Of a stretch of DNA of 64,000 bases, positions 1 to 7,894 are shown in pieces (within the stretch, counting starts at the first letter, position 1; each line of letters opens with the position of its first letter). Made by a program: the position numbers and the translations under genes. The notes under the pieces were generated by a model. The model searched no databases. It was not told the DNA's origin and saw only the letters and a list, made by a program, of their open reading frames with translations. The stretch is taken from positions 1 through 64,000 of the forward strand of contig NZ_JAJITD010000001.1 of NCBI RefSeq assembly GCF_020880815.1, given 5' to 3'. This DNA is from Paraburkholderia sejongensis (lineage in GTDB: Bacteria; Pseudomonadota; Gammaproteobacteria; Burkholderiales; Burkholderiaceae).

Positions 1-98
1 TGAAGGGTCGTTCAAGACCAGGACGTTGATAGGTCAGGTGTGCACGTACAGTAATGTACTGAGCTAACTGATACTAATTGCCCGTAAGGCTTGATCCT
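1..98 (+). rRNA. rrl: 23S rRNA, 3' end (partial)
   Basis: The first ~98 bases match the conserved 3' end of bacterial 23S rRNA: the GTTGATAGGT block, the GAGCTAACTGATACTAATTG block and a closing CCCGTAAGGCTTGA. The gene starts outside the window. The exact 3' end is set by comparison with E. coli and could be off by a few bases. The 5S gene follows after about 165 bp, which is normal rrn order. Confidence 0.93.
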
Positions 99-263
99 AT
101 AACCGGTATGTTTCCGGGTTCGGTGAAGAACCCCGAGGCACGGTTGAGATCGGTGTTGTGCCGCAAACAACACAACCCCCACACACACGAATCCTTTACG
201 CTTCTTCCAGATTGGCTGTGGCGCCAGGTCTACCCGGACCCGTCGCGACGCAGCAACCCGTCA

Positions 264-379
264 TGCCTGATGACCATAGCGAGTCGGTCCCACCCCTTCC
301 CATCCCGAACAGGACCGTGAAACGACTCTACGCCGATGATAGTGCGGATTGCCCGTGTGAAAGTAGGTAATCGTCAGGC
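264..379 (+). rRNA. rrf: 5S rRNA
   Basis: This is a betaproteobacterial 5S rRNA. It begins TGCCTGATGACCATAGCG and ends in GTCAGGC, and these ends pair to form the terminal helix I. The internal CCCATCCCGAACAGG and GTGAAACGACTCTACGCCGATG blocks are diagnostic. It lies about 165 bp after the 23S 3' end, and two hairpins follow as the likely end of the operon. Confidence 0.93.
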
Positions 380-395
380 TCCTCATGCTGTATGT

Positions 396-435
396 CCAGA
401 ACCCCGGTGTCTCCGAAAGAGAACCGGGGTTCTGG
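396..435 (+). terminator. rRNA operon hairpin 1
   Basis: A perfect 13-bp inverted repeat, CCAGAACCCCGGT and ACCGGGGTTCTGG, encloses a 14-nt loop just after the 5S gene. Only a short T run (GTTT) follows. It is therefore a strong hairpin but a weak intrinsic terminator by itself, and the hairpin at 462 probably helps. Confidence 0.7.
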
Positions 436-461
436 CGTTTACGCGGCTGTTCCCGAATAGA

Positions 462-487
462 ACCTCACCGCGGCGGTGGGGTTTTTG
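462..487 (+). terminator. rRNA operon hairpin 2 with T run
   Basis: The arms CCTCACCG and CGGTGGGG (one G-T wobble) are followed by TTTTTG. This is a standard intrinsic terminator shape downstream of the first hairpin, so the rrn operon appears to end with tandem hairpins. The stretch 488-639 up to the convergent SDR gene shows nothing else I recognise. Confidence 0.65.
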
Positions 488-639
488 CGTTTACGCGCGG
501 CCCCCCCCCGCTGTATGCGGAGCGCAAACCCATCGTGGCTCGTCTCGTCACAGCCTGCCATCCGCAACGCGTCGGCGACACGTTTCCCGCAAAGCTCGAT
601 TGCCCGCGATTGACTCAAACCTCCGTACGCTACTTCAGC

Positions 640-1563
640 TTACGCCGGCGACCTGGCTCCTTGCCATGGAAACGCCGTCAGCACTTGCCGGATCGCGATA
701 TCGAACGGTGTACGACGGCCTATTCCCAGTTCCTCCAGACGGCTCGAAGCAAGGTGGCAGTTATGCGGGCGCGGCGTCGCGTCCGCCGGCGTGTGTTGCG
801 GCATCAGATGTGCGTCGAGTTGCAGCGCTTCGGCGAGACGTACCGCAATTTCGTATTTGGTCATCGGTTCGTCGCCGGACCATTGCACGATGCCGGTGAT
901 TGGTTCGCCGCGTGCATGCCGCTCAAGCATCTGCCGGATCACTACCGCGACGTCCGGCGTGAAGGTCGGATAGCGTATCGCCCACGCGTCCATTGTGGCG
1001 GGTTCACCGCCCGGAGCGGCCGACGCGGCGATCGCCGGCACGAGGCTCGTCACTGCCGACTCCGACCAGTTGACGATCGGCCCATACAACAGCGGCAGAC
1101 GCAGCACGCAGCCGCGGTCCGTTGTCTCAGTCAGTGCACGTTCGCCTTCCAGCTTGCTATGTCCGTACGCGTTGAGCGGCGCGGGTGCGTTGTCGTGTCG
1201 ATAGGGCGGATGAGTGCCGTCGAACACATAGTCGGTCGAAATGGACAGCGTCCATGCGCCGCGTCGGTCTGCCGCCGCAGCGATTGTGCGCACCGCGTCG
1301 ACGTTCAGCGCGCGCGCCAGTGCCGGGTCTCGCTCGCATACGTCGGGACGGCGCTCCGCCGCGGCGATCACGACCGCGTCCGGCGCCGTCTGTTCGATGA
1401 AGCGTTCTACCGCTCCGGTATCACGGATATCGAGTGCGACGGTTTGCGCCGAGGGCCGGCTGAACGCAGTGGCAACAACTTTCCAGCTGGTTTGCTGCGT
1501 CAGTTCATCGACGAGCGCGCGCCCCAACATGCCGGAGCCCCCAATGACGGCAACCTTGAACAT
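640..1563 (-). CDS. RmlD-like NAD(P)-dependent SDR (sugar-nucleotide reductase family)
   Basis: This 307-residue extended short-chain dehydrogenase has the Rossmann motif GGSGMLG at residues 8-14. The RmlD-type motif STDYVFDG is at 109-116 and the catalytic YxxxK pair is Tyr133/Lys137. The family includes dTDP-4-dehydrorhamnose reductase and the MAT2B-like branch. No rmlA, rmlB or rmlC lies nearby, so a role in rhamnose synthesis is not supported; the substrate is unknown. A GGAG Shine-Dalgarno sits before the ATG. It starts 12 bp after the stop of the copper chaperone gene on the same strand, so the two are probably co-transcribed. Confidence 0.8.
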   Translation of the reverse strand: MFKVAVIGGSGMLGRALVDELTQQTSWKVVATAFSRPSAQTVALDIRDTGAVERFIEQTAPDAVVIAAAERRPDVCERDPALARALNVDAVRTIAAAADRRGAWTLSISTDYVFDGTHPPYRHDNAPAPLNAYGHSKLEGERALTETTDRGCVLRLPLLYGPIVNWSESAVTSLVPAIAASAAPGGEPATMDAWAIRYPTFTPDVAVVIRQMLERHARGEPITGIVQWSGDEPMTKYEIAVRLAEALQLDAHLMPQHTPADATPRPHNCHLASSRLEELGIGRRTPFDIAIRQVLTAFPWQGARSPA

Positions 1564-1575
1564 GAGCAGCTCCGT

Positions 1576-1779
1576 TCAGCGCGTGGACGAGACCGTATAG
1601 CCGGCCTCATCGATCGCCGCTTTCAGTGCTTCAACCGGCTGCACCGACTCCACCACCACCCGGCCGCTCGCCAGGTCCACCTGTACCTGCGCGGTGGCGT
1701 CGTGCTCGCGGATCGCGTTGGTGACGGCGGCGACACAGTGCTGGCAACTCATGCCTTCAACGTGGAGTTCGATTGTCAT
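1576..1779 (-). CDS. copZ: CopZ-like heavy-metal-associated (HMA) copper chaperone
   Basis: A 67-residue single-domain HMA protein. The metal-binding loop GMSCQHC gives Cys12 and Cys15, and the whole protein has the expected ferredoxin-like fold length. Members carry Cu(I) in the cytoplasm to a P1B-type ATPase or to a regulator. The divergent gene at 1902 encodes a CueR-type copper sensor, which supports copper as the metal. No CopA ATPase is in the window. It is followed 12 bp later by the SDR gene. Confidence 0.87.
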   Translation of the reverse strand: MTIELHVEGMSCQHCVAAVTNAIREHDATAQVQVDLASGRVVVESVQPVEALKAAIDEAGYTVSSTR

Positions 1780-1846
1780 GACGGAAACCTCGGCGAAAGT
1801 AGATTGTGATGGGTTGAATTATGCCTGCCGATCCGTACTTCAGTCG

Positions 1847-1877
1847 TTGAGCTTCCCATCATGGGAAGGTGTACGAT
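1847..1877 (+). promoter_or_regulatory. CueR-type operator/promoter with 19-bp spacer
   Basis: The -35 box TTGAGC (1847-1852) and -10 box TACGAT (1872-1877) are 19 bp apart, the over-long spacer typical of MerR-activated promoters. The spacer contains the dyad CTTCCC-ATCAT-GGGAAG, close to the known copA operator bound by CueR. It points to the right, so it would drive the regulator gene at 1902 rather than copZ. Confidence 0.75.
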
Positions 1878-1901
1878 CGACCCAAACCTTGGGGAATAGA
1901 C

Positions 1902-2324
1902 ATGAACATTGGCGAAGCGGCTCGCGCGTCGGGCGTCACCGCGAAAATGATCCGCTACTACGAAAGCGTTGGTCTGCTGACGGCCCAGTCGCGTACCAGC
2001 GCCGGATACCGCGTATACGGACCAAAGGAAGTGCACGCGCTGCGCTTCATCCGCCAGGCACGGCGGCTTGGCTTTCTGGTGGAGGACATTCGCCGGCTGC
2101 TCGCGTTGTGGCACGACCGCTCACGCGCGAGTGCGGAGGTGAAACGGATTGCGCTTGAGCATGTCGCGGAGCTCGAGCGCCGGATTGCGGAGCTCACCGA
2201 CATGCGCGACACCCTTGCGCATCTTGCCGATCATTGCCACGGCGACGACCGGCCTGACTGTCCGATCATCGAGCGATTGGCCGATACTGACCTCGTTTCG
2301 GGACAGGGGTGTCATCCTCTTTAA
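1902..2324 (+). CDS. cueR: CueR-type Cu(I)-responsive MerR-family regulator
   Basis: A 140-residue MerR-family activator. The winged helix-turn-helix fills residues 1-70 (MNIGEAARASGV..., MIRYYE) and a dimerisation helix follows at about 75-110. The metal loop has Cys112 and Cys120 in the spacing CHGDDRPDC, and Ser77 is present; these are the same residue numbers as the Cu(I)/Ag(I)/Au(I) sensor E. coli CueR. An in-frame start at 1869 exists, but ATG 1902 opens with the conserved family N-terminus and lies just after the CueR promoter. It likely controls itself and copper genes elsewhere. Confidence 0.9.
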   Translation: MNIGEAARASGVTAKMIRYYESVGLLTAQSRTSAGYRVYGPKEVHALRFIRQARRLGFLVEDIRRLLALWHDRSRASAEVKRIALEHVAELERRIAELTDMRDTLAHLADHCHGDDRPDCPIIERLADTDLVSGQGCHPL

Positions 2325-2626
2325 GGTGTCGGCCGGCATGAAGTGCAACTCAATTGCATAACCGGCGCAACCCGCGTGGGCTTTGCACCGATATTGTGCG
2401 TTAAATCAAGCATGCGGTTTTGACGCTTATTTTCGCTTTCAAAGAACGTAATGAAATCAGCACGATGTGCGCATCGTATTTGTGCATTATTCCAAAATGG
2501 AATGCCCATCATGCGAGCATTTCACTGTTCAGGTTGCACCATCAGGACTATGATTCGGGTTAACCCTTTTACGGGAAATCCCTGATGCCAATCACCGGGG
2601 ATTCGATCTGATCCTCGGAGAACACC
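2325..2626. other. Intergenic region before DUF3563 gene
   Basis: No gene is seen in these 300 bp. A dyad, ATTCCA-AAA-TGGAAT at 2489-2503, lies about 125 bp before the downstream start codon and could be an operator or part of an untranslated leader. The stretch is more AT-rich than its surroundings, as expected for a promoter region. Confidence 0.5.
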
Positions 2627-2773
2627 ATGTTTGCATTCCTTCTTGAAACGCTGAGCACCTGGTTTGAAACCGCTGAACGTAACCGTCGCGAAGCCTACCT
2701 CGCATCGTCGTCGGATATCGTCCAGCTCGAACAGCGTATTCGCTCGCTCGAAACCAACGGCTACTCGCTGTAA
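2627..2773 (+). CDS. DUF3563 family mini-protein
   Basis: A 48-residue acidic/basic helical protein. It opens MFAFLLETLSTWFETAERN and continues with REAYLASSSDIVQLEQRIR. This is the pattern of the DUF3563 family, small proteins of about 50 residues common in Burkholderiales, of unknown function. A GGAG Shine-Dalgarno precedes the ATG with suitable spacing, and an intrinsic terminator follows at 2833, so it is probably a single-gene transcript. The heptad spacing of Leu/Ile toward the C-terminus suggests a short coiled coil. Confidence 0.85.
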   Translation: MFAFLLETLSTWFETAERNRREAYLASSSDIVQLEQRIRSLETNGYSL

Positions 2774-2832
2774 ATTGACGTTTAGAGCTTGATGTGGCGG
2801 CCCTCATTTGGGCGACCGCAGCGGTACCTGTG

Positions 2833-2866
2833 CAAAGCCCCGTGCAAAACGGGGCTTTGTTGTTTT
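2833..2866 (+). terminator. Intrinsic terminator after DUF3563 gene
   Basis: The arms CAAAGCCCCGT and ACGGGGCTTTG with a short loop are followed by TTGTTTT. It is a strong rho-independent terminator about 60 bp after the stop codon. Confidence 0.88.
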
Positions 2867-3019
2867 CCGGCCGCGTAAATCGTCGGCTTTTACCTGCCTG
2901 AAAGGCCGCGGCGTCAGGACGCTCAGCGTGGCGAATATCGACTAGCTTCGCAACGTACGTCGAGGTAAGGTAGGGCGTTTTTGCACACGACGGTAATTCA
3001 TCAACAACCGGGGCCGCCC

Positions 3020-3367
3020 ATGTCTTCCGTCCGTTCGCTCCCATCATTCCAATCTACGCTGGCGACGATCGTCGTGGCGGTGCTGACACTCGGCAGCGCC
3101 GCGCCGGAAGCGTTTGCCGGGCCCGAGAGTGCTCGCCCGCCGGTGATTCTTGACACGTTGGGCGGTATCAACAACGGCCAGAGCGGCTCCCTGTTGCTGA
3201 ACGCACCGCCGTCGCCGCAGCCGATCGTCGCTGCGCCGCCAATCGCCGCCCCCGTCGAGTTGCCGCAGGATTCCGCGCCACCGTTCGTCGTAGCGCCGTA
3301 TATCCAGTTGCCGGTGGGCGGTGGGCCGTCGCGTCCGATTCCTCGGCCGATGCCGTTGCCGCAATAG
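3020..3367 (+). CDS. Proline-rich secreted protein, unknown function
   Basis: A 115-residue protein with a Sec signal peptide, likely cut after Ala33 (AFA/GPES). The mature part has low sequence complexity and is rich in Pro, Ala and Val. It ends in repeated basic/proline patches (GGGPSRPIPRPMPLPQ), suggesting an extended periplasmic or surface chain. ATG 3020 is chosen because it begins directly with a typical signal peptide; an upstream in-frame start at 2981 would add 13 residues before it. I recognise no family. Confidence 0.65.
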   Translation: MSSVRSLPSFQSTLATIVVAVLTLGSAAPEAFAGPESARPPVILDTLGGINNGQSGSLLLNAPPSPQPIVAAPPIAAPVELPQDSAPPFVVAPYIQLPVGGGPSRPIPRPMPLPQ

Positions 3368-3698
3368 ACCAGCCCGGCCGCCGCGGCGGCCAATCCCTCA
3401 CGCCGCGTTTTTCCATCACGTGCTGAACTGACACTGGCCTTGGGCGGCAGGCGACGCGTTGCGCATCTCGCCGTGTGTGCGAGTCCGTGCAGCGATGTGT
3501 GTCTGGGTACCTCGGACCCGCTCGATCCTTCATGCCAGCTGTGCATATCTCGTCGTTCCCGCCGCGTCAAAGCATTGGGGTTTCGGCGCATGGCGCCCGC
3601 CAAACCGTCCGACGACAATCGTTTCACGCTCTGTCGCTCGAAATCTGCGCGCGGGGGCACCGGCTCTAGATCGGAATACACAACAAGGAGACAGCAAC
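3368..3698. other. Intergenic region, no gene recognised
   Basis: About 330 bp between the proline-rich protein and the ABC binding protein. In-frame open sequence runs into the next gene but lacks coding character. Only the Shine-Dalgarno AAGGAG at 3685-3690 stands out. I see no riboswitch-like conserved core. Confidence 0.45.
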
Positions 3699-4742
3699 AT
3701 GCCGACTCATTGGATGCAACGGGCCGCGCGCGTCTGTATAGCGCTGTTCGCGTTTGCGGTGCTGCCCGCCGGGAGCGTGAGCGCAAAGGACACCACCGAA
3801 AAGCCGACGCTGACGCTGGCCGTCGGTGGCCTGCCGGGTCTCTACTATCTGCCGGTGCTCGCCGCGCAACAGCTCGGCTATTTCAAGGACGAAGGCCTGA
3901 ACATCACGCTCGAGGATTTCGCCGGTGGCTCGAAAGCGCTCGAAGCGGTCGTGGGCGGCAGCGCAGACGTCGGTGCCGGCGCGTTCGAGCACACGCTGTT
4001 CATGCAGGCAAAGGGGCAGCACTACCGGGCGTTCGCGCTGATGGGCCGCGCGCCGCAGATCGTCATCGGCGTGGTGAAAGCGAAGGCGGACAGCATCAAG
4101 TCGCTTGCCGATTTCAAGGGGGCGAAGGTCGGCGTAAGCGCGCCGGGGTCGTCGACGGATCTGGTGCTCACCGTCGCGCTGCGCAAGGCCGGCGTGCAGC
4201 GCAGCGAGATTTCGGCGATCGGCGTGGGCAGCGGCGCAACCGTGCTGGCTGCGGTCGGCAGCGGGCAGATCGACGCGTTATCGAACGTCGATCCCATGAT
4301 GACCAAGCTCACCCGCAGCGGCGCAATCAAGGTGTTGGTCGACACACGGACGGTGAAGGGCACGCAAGAGGTGTTCGGCGGTACGATGCCGGCGGCGACG
4401 CTGTATGCGCCGGAGACCTTCATCCAGAAAAACCCGAAGACCACGCAGGCGCTGGCCAATGCGATCGTGCGCGCGAATCACTGGCTGCAGACCGCGAGCG
4501 ATGCCGATCTGCTGAAGATGGTGCCGCAGGCCTATTTGCTGGGTGACCCGCCGCTTTATCTGGAAGCGTTCCACAACGTGCGCGACGCCTATTCGCCGGA
4601 TGGTCTGATGCCCGCCGATGGCCCGGCGACAGCGCTGCGCGCACTGGCGTCGTTCGATACCCGGCTCGATCCGAAAAAGATCGATCTGAGCGCGACCTAT
4701 ACCAACGAATTTGCGACCCGGGCCGCTGCGCAGTTGAAGTGA
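3699..4742 (+). CDS. ABC transporter substrate-binding protein, NitT/TauT (SsuA/THI5-like) type
   Basis: A 347-residue periplasmic binding protein with a signal peptide cut near Ala29. It has the SsuA/NMT1-like core: LAVGGLPGLYYLPVLAAQQ near 39-57, then GYFKDEGLNITLEDFAGGS and VVGGSADVGAGAFEH. Members deliver sulfonates, nitrate, pyrimidine precursors or aromatic acids to an inner-membrane ABC importer. No permease or ATPase gene is next to it, so the ligand cannot be inferred. ATG 3699 follows AAGGAG and begins the signal peptide; the frame is open further upstream but those residues are not family-like. Confidence 0.85.
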   Translation: MPTHWMQRAARVCIALFAFAVLPAGSVSAKDTTEKPTLTLAVGGLPGLYYLPVLAAQQLGYFKDEGLNITLEDFAGGSKALEAVVGGSADVGAGAFEHTLFMQAKGQHYRAFALMGRAPQIVIGVVKAKADSIKSLADFKGAKVGVSAPGSSTDLVLTVALRKAGVQRSEISAIGVGSGATVLAAVGSGQIDALSNVDPMMTKLTRSGAIKVLVDTRTVKGTQEVFGGTMPAATLYAPETFIQKNPKTTQALANAIVRANHWLQTASDADLLKMVPQAYLLGDPPLYLEAFHNVRDAYSPDGLMPADGPATALRALASFDTRLDPKKIDLSATYTNEFATRAAAQLK

Positions 4743-4905
4743 GCGGGCGGAAGGAGCGCGGTCGCGCGCGCGGCCACCGGCGGCCTGCTGCGCGCGCACG
4801 AGCAGCGCGGCCGGTGGCTGGCGTGAAGCGAGCGCGCGTAGCCGTGCAATCTAGCTCGGCTGGCCTACGCGCGGACCGGTTCACCCGCACCCGCACCCCT
4901 CACGC

Positions 4906-5751
4906 TCAGTTGCCGCGATACTCGACCTTGAACGTCGCGGCCTTGTCTTCACCGAGCGTCTTCACGAGCCACGGCATCTGCTCCTTCAGCATTTTCGCGA
5001 GCGTGTACGGCGGGTTCAGAATGAACATGCCGCTGCCGAACAGCCCGTAGCCATCCTCGGGCGGATTGCTGACCGTCAGGCTGACGTGCAGCCAGTTGTC
5101 CTTCTGCAACTGCTTGAGCTGATCGGGGAAGCGCTGCGACTCGGGGCGCTTCACTTGCGGATACCAGACGGCATAGGTACCGGTCGGAAAGCGCTTGAGG
5201 CTTTCTTCGACACAGCGCAGCGTGCGCGTGTAGTCGCGTTTATCTTCATACGACGGATCGAGCAGGACCAGCGCGCGCCGCGGCGCCGGCGGCAGCAGCG
5301 TGAGGATGCCGTCGAAGCCGTCGCCTGCATAGAGCATCGCGCGGCGGCCCGCGTCGCGGAAATTGTGGCGCAGCACGTCGATCTCGGTGCTGTGCAGTTC
5401 GAACAGGCGCATGCGATCCTGCGCGCGCAACTGTCGCCATGCGAGGTACGGCGAGCCCGGATAGAAGCGCAACTGGCCGTCGGGATTGAGCGCGCTCACT
5501 TCGTCGACGTATTCGGCGAACAGCGGCGGCAGATCGTTGCGCTCCCACAGTTTGGCGATGCCGGTTTCGAACTCGCCGGTCTTGGTCGCGTAGCCTTCCT
5601 TCAGCGAATAGACGCCGGCGCCGGCGTGCGTGTCGATGTACCAGTAGGCTTTGTCCTTCTGGCCGAGATAGCTTAAGAGCTGCAACACGACGGCGTGTTT
5701 CAGAACGTCGGCGTGATTGCCGGCATGGAAGGCGTGGCGGTAGCTGAGCAT
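4906..5751 (-). CDS. rlmJ: 23S rRNA (adenine-2030-N6)-methyltransferase RlmJ
   Basis: A 281-residue protein of the usual RlmJ length, starting MLSYRHAFHAGNHADVLKH, the hallmark N-terminus. It methylates N6 of A2030 in 23S rRNA using S-adenosylmethionine. The SAM-binding loop DTHAGAG is at 40-46 and the catalytic motif is DPSYE beginning at Asp165; in E. coli this motif reads DPPYE. The upstream in-frame extension to 5964 overlaps the next gene and is not homologous, so ATG 5751 is used. Confidence 0.93.
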   Translation of the reverse strand: MLSYRHAFHAGNHADVLKHAVVLQLLSYLGQKDKAYWYIDTHAGAGVYSLKEGYATKTGEFETGIAKLWERNDLPPLFAEYVDEVSALNPDGQLRFYPGSPYLAWRQLRAQDRMRLFELHSTEIDVLRHNFRDAGRRAMLYAGDGFDGILTLLPPAPRRALVLLDPSYEDKRDYTRTLRCVEESLKRFPTGTYAVWYPQVKRPESQRFPDQLKQLQKDNWLHVSLTVSNPPEDGYGLFGSGMFILNPPYTLAKMLKEQMPWLVKTLGEDKAATFKVEYRGN

Positions 5752-5869
5752 GATGAGAGGACGCTGAAAGAGCGCTGGCCGGGGCAAAGGAGAGGCGGCG
5801 CGCGGTCGCGTATTGTACGCGACCGCGCGGGCGCGGCGGTCCGTGCGCCCGCGCGGCCCCGCGGTTCGG

Positions 5870-6841
5870 TTACTCGTGCGCGTCGCCGATGATTTCCTCG
5901 ATCCGCTGCTTGAGCTCCGGCGTAATGCGTGTGGCGAATTCGGCCGACCGCATGTTCTCTGCAATCTGCTCGACCCGCGAAGCGCCGGTGATCACCGTGC
6001 TGACATGGGGATTCTTCAGGATCCACGCGATCGCGAGTTGGCCGACGGTGCAGCCGAGTTCGTCGGCGATCTCGCCCAACTGGCCGACCACGTTGTTCCT
6101 GCCCGGGTCGGTGAGGTGCTGGCGCAGCCAGTCGTAGCCCTGCAGTTGCGCGCGGCTGTCGGCGGGTACGCCGTCGCGGTATTTGCCGGTCAGCAGACCC
6201 GATGCGAGCGGGCTCCACGTGGTCAGGCCGAGGCCGATGTCTTCATAGAGACGCTTGTATTCCTGCTCGACACGCTTGCGATGGAACAGGTTGTATTGCG
6301 GCTGTTCCATCACCGGCTTATGCAGATGATGGCGCTCGGCGATCTCGTACGCGGCGCGGATTTCGTCGGCGCTCCATTCGGACGTGCCCCAATACAGCGC
6401 TTTGCCGCGCGTGATCATGTCGCTCATCGCCCACACCGTTTCCTCGATCGGCGTGTTCGGATCGGGACGATGACAGAACGCGAGATCGACGTAATCGAGT
6501 TGCAGACGCTTGAGCGAATGGTCGATCGCGTTCAGCAGATATTTGCGGTTGAGCGTGTGGTACTGGTTCGGCGCTTCGGTGAGCCCCCAGAAAAACTTCG
6601 TCGACACCACGTAGCTCACGCGCGACCACCCGAGCTCCTTCAGCGCGTGCCCCATGATTTCCTCGGACTTGCCGCCCGCATAGGCCTCGGCGTTGTCGAA
6701 GAAGTTGACGCCGGCGTCGCGCGCCGCGGCCAGCGACTCGCGCGCCGCGCGATGATCGACCTGGTTGCCATAGGTCACCCACGAGCCGATCGACAGCTCG
6801 CTCACTTGCAGGCCGGAGCGGCCCAGACGTCGATAATCCAT
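5870..6841 (-). CDS. Aldo/keto reductase, voltage-gated potassium channel beta-subunit-like
   Basis: A 323-residue AKR of the Kv-beta-like branch (AKR6/AKR14; relatives include E. coli YghZ). It begins [20 protein letters not shown]. The catalytic tetrad is Asp49, Tyr54, Lys82 and His124, and the NADPH-site stretch [12 protein letters not shown] is near the C-terminus. Such enzymes reduce aldehydes such as methylglyoxal; the physiological substrate here is unknown. GGAGAC precedes ATG 6841. It lies about 120 bp from rlmJ on the same strand with no clear functional link. Confidence 0.9.
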   Translation of the reverse strand: MDYRRLGRSGLQVSELSIGSWVTYGNQVDHRAARESLAAARDAGVNFFDNAEAYAGGKSEEIMGHALKELGWSRVSYVVSTKFFWGLTEAPNQYHTLNRKYLLNAIDHSLKRLQLDYVDLAFCHRPDPNTPIEETVWAMSDMITRGKALYWGTSEWSADEIRAAYEIAERHHLHKPVMEQPQYNLFHRKRVEQEYKRLYEDIGLGLTTWSPLASGLLTGKYRDGVPADSRAQLQGYDWLRQHLTDPGRNNVVGQLGEIADELGCTVGQLAIAWILKNPHVSTVITGASRVEQIAENMRSAEFATRITPELKQRIEEIIGDAHE

Positions 6842-7086
6842 GCATGTCTCCTTGTTGGTGATGCGTCGGAATGGAGCCGGGATGACCCGGAATTCAGCGC
6901 CGAAAGCGTCCAGTGTAAAGAGATACCGTTCGATGTGCGGTTTACCTATGCGGGTCACAGGGTTCATGCACAATAGCAAGCCTGGCCGCCGGGCTGTAGC
7001 CGCCGAACGGTCTATGCCGTTCGGCCGAATTCACGCCGCGCGCGCTCGTGTGGTCTCATTGCTCATCAACTGCATGGAGGTTCTAG

Positions 7087-7884
7087 ATGTCGTCTACGAA
7101 CACGAATCTGAGCGGCAAGGTTGCCGTCATTACTGGCGCCGCGAGCGGCATCGGCAAACAGATCGCGTTGACTCTTTCCGCGGCGGGCGCGGCGGTCGCG
7201 ATCGCCGACCTGAACCAGGACGGCGCCAACGCCGTAGCTGAGGAAATCAACAAGGCCGGCGGCAAGGCGATCGGCGTGGCGATGGACGTGACCAACGAAG
7301 ACGCGGTCAACCAGGGCATCGACAAGGTCGCCGCCGAGTTCGGTTCGATCGACATTCTGGTGTCGAACGCCGGCATCCAGATCGTCAACCCGATCGAAAA
7401 CTATTCGTTCGCCGACTGGAAGAAGATGCAGGCGATTCACGTGGACGGCGCGTTCCTGACCACCAAGGCCGCGCTCAAGCACATGTACAAGGACGATCGC
7501 GGCGGCGTCGTGATCTACATGGGCTCGGTCCACTCGCATCTGGCCTCGCCGTTGAAGTCGGCTTACGTGACCGCCAAGCATGCGTTGCTCGGTTTGTCGC
7601 GCGTGCTGGCGAAGGAAGGCGCGGCGCACAATGTGCGTTCGCACGTCGTGTGTCCGGGCTTCGTGCGCACGCCGCTGGTCGACAAGCAGATCCCCGAGCA
7701 GGCAAAGGAACTCGGCATCAGCGAAGAAGACGTGATCAAGCGCGTGATGCTGGGCGGCACGGTCGACGGCATCTTCACGACGGTCGAAGACGTCGCGCAG
7801 ACGGTGCTGTTCCTGGCGGGCTTCCCCACCGCCGCGCTGACCGGTCAGTCGTTCGTCGTGAGCCACGGCTGGTATATGCACTAA
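7087..7884 (+). CDS. bdhA: 3-hydroxybutyrate dehydrogenase
   Basis: A 265-residue classical SDR that interconverts (R)-3-hydroxybutyrate and acetoacetate with NAD. Visible are the cofactor loop TGAASGIG (16-23), NAG at 94-96, catalytic Ser147, Tyr160 and Lys164, and a closing [12 protein letters not shown] typical of BdhA/HbdH. It acts in cytoplasmic breakdown of polyhydroxybutyrate and ketone bodies. A GGAGG Shine-Dalgarno precedes the start. The patatin gene follows after 10 bp, so they form a two-gene operon. Confidence 0.9.
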   Translation: MSSTNTNLSGKVAVITGAASGIGKQIALTLSAAGAAVAIADLNQDGANAVAEEINKAGGKAIGVAMDVTNEDAVNQGIDKVAAEFGSIDILVSNAGIQIVNPIENYSFADWKKMQAIHVDGAFLTTKAALKHMYKDDRGGVVIYMGSVHSHLASPLKSAYVTAKHALLGLSRVLAKEGAAHNVRSHVVCPGFVRTPLVDKQIPEQAKELGISEEDVIKRVMLGGTVDGIFTTVEDVAQTVLFLAGFPTAALTGQSFVVSHGWYMH

Positions 7885-7894
7885 CGGAGTGCCT

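Noticed and set aside
3368..3698. Riboswitch (for example TPP) before the THI5-like binding protein
   Set aside because: No CUGAGA-type or other conserved riboswitch core is present.
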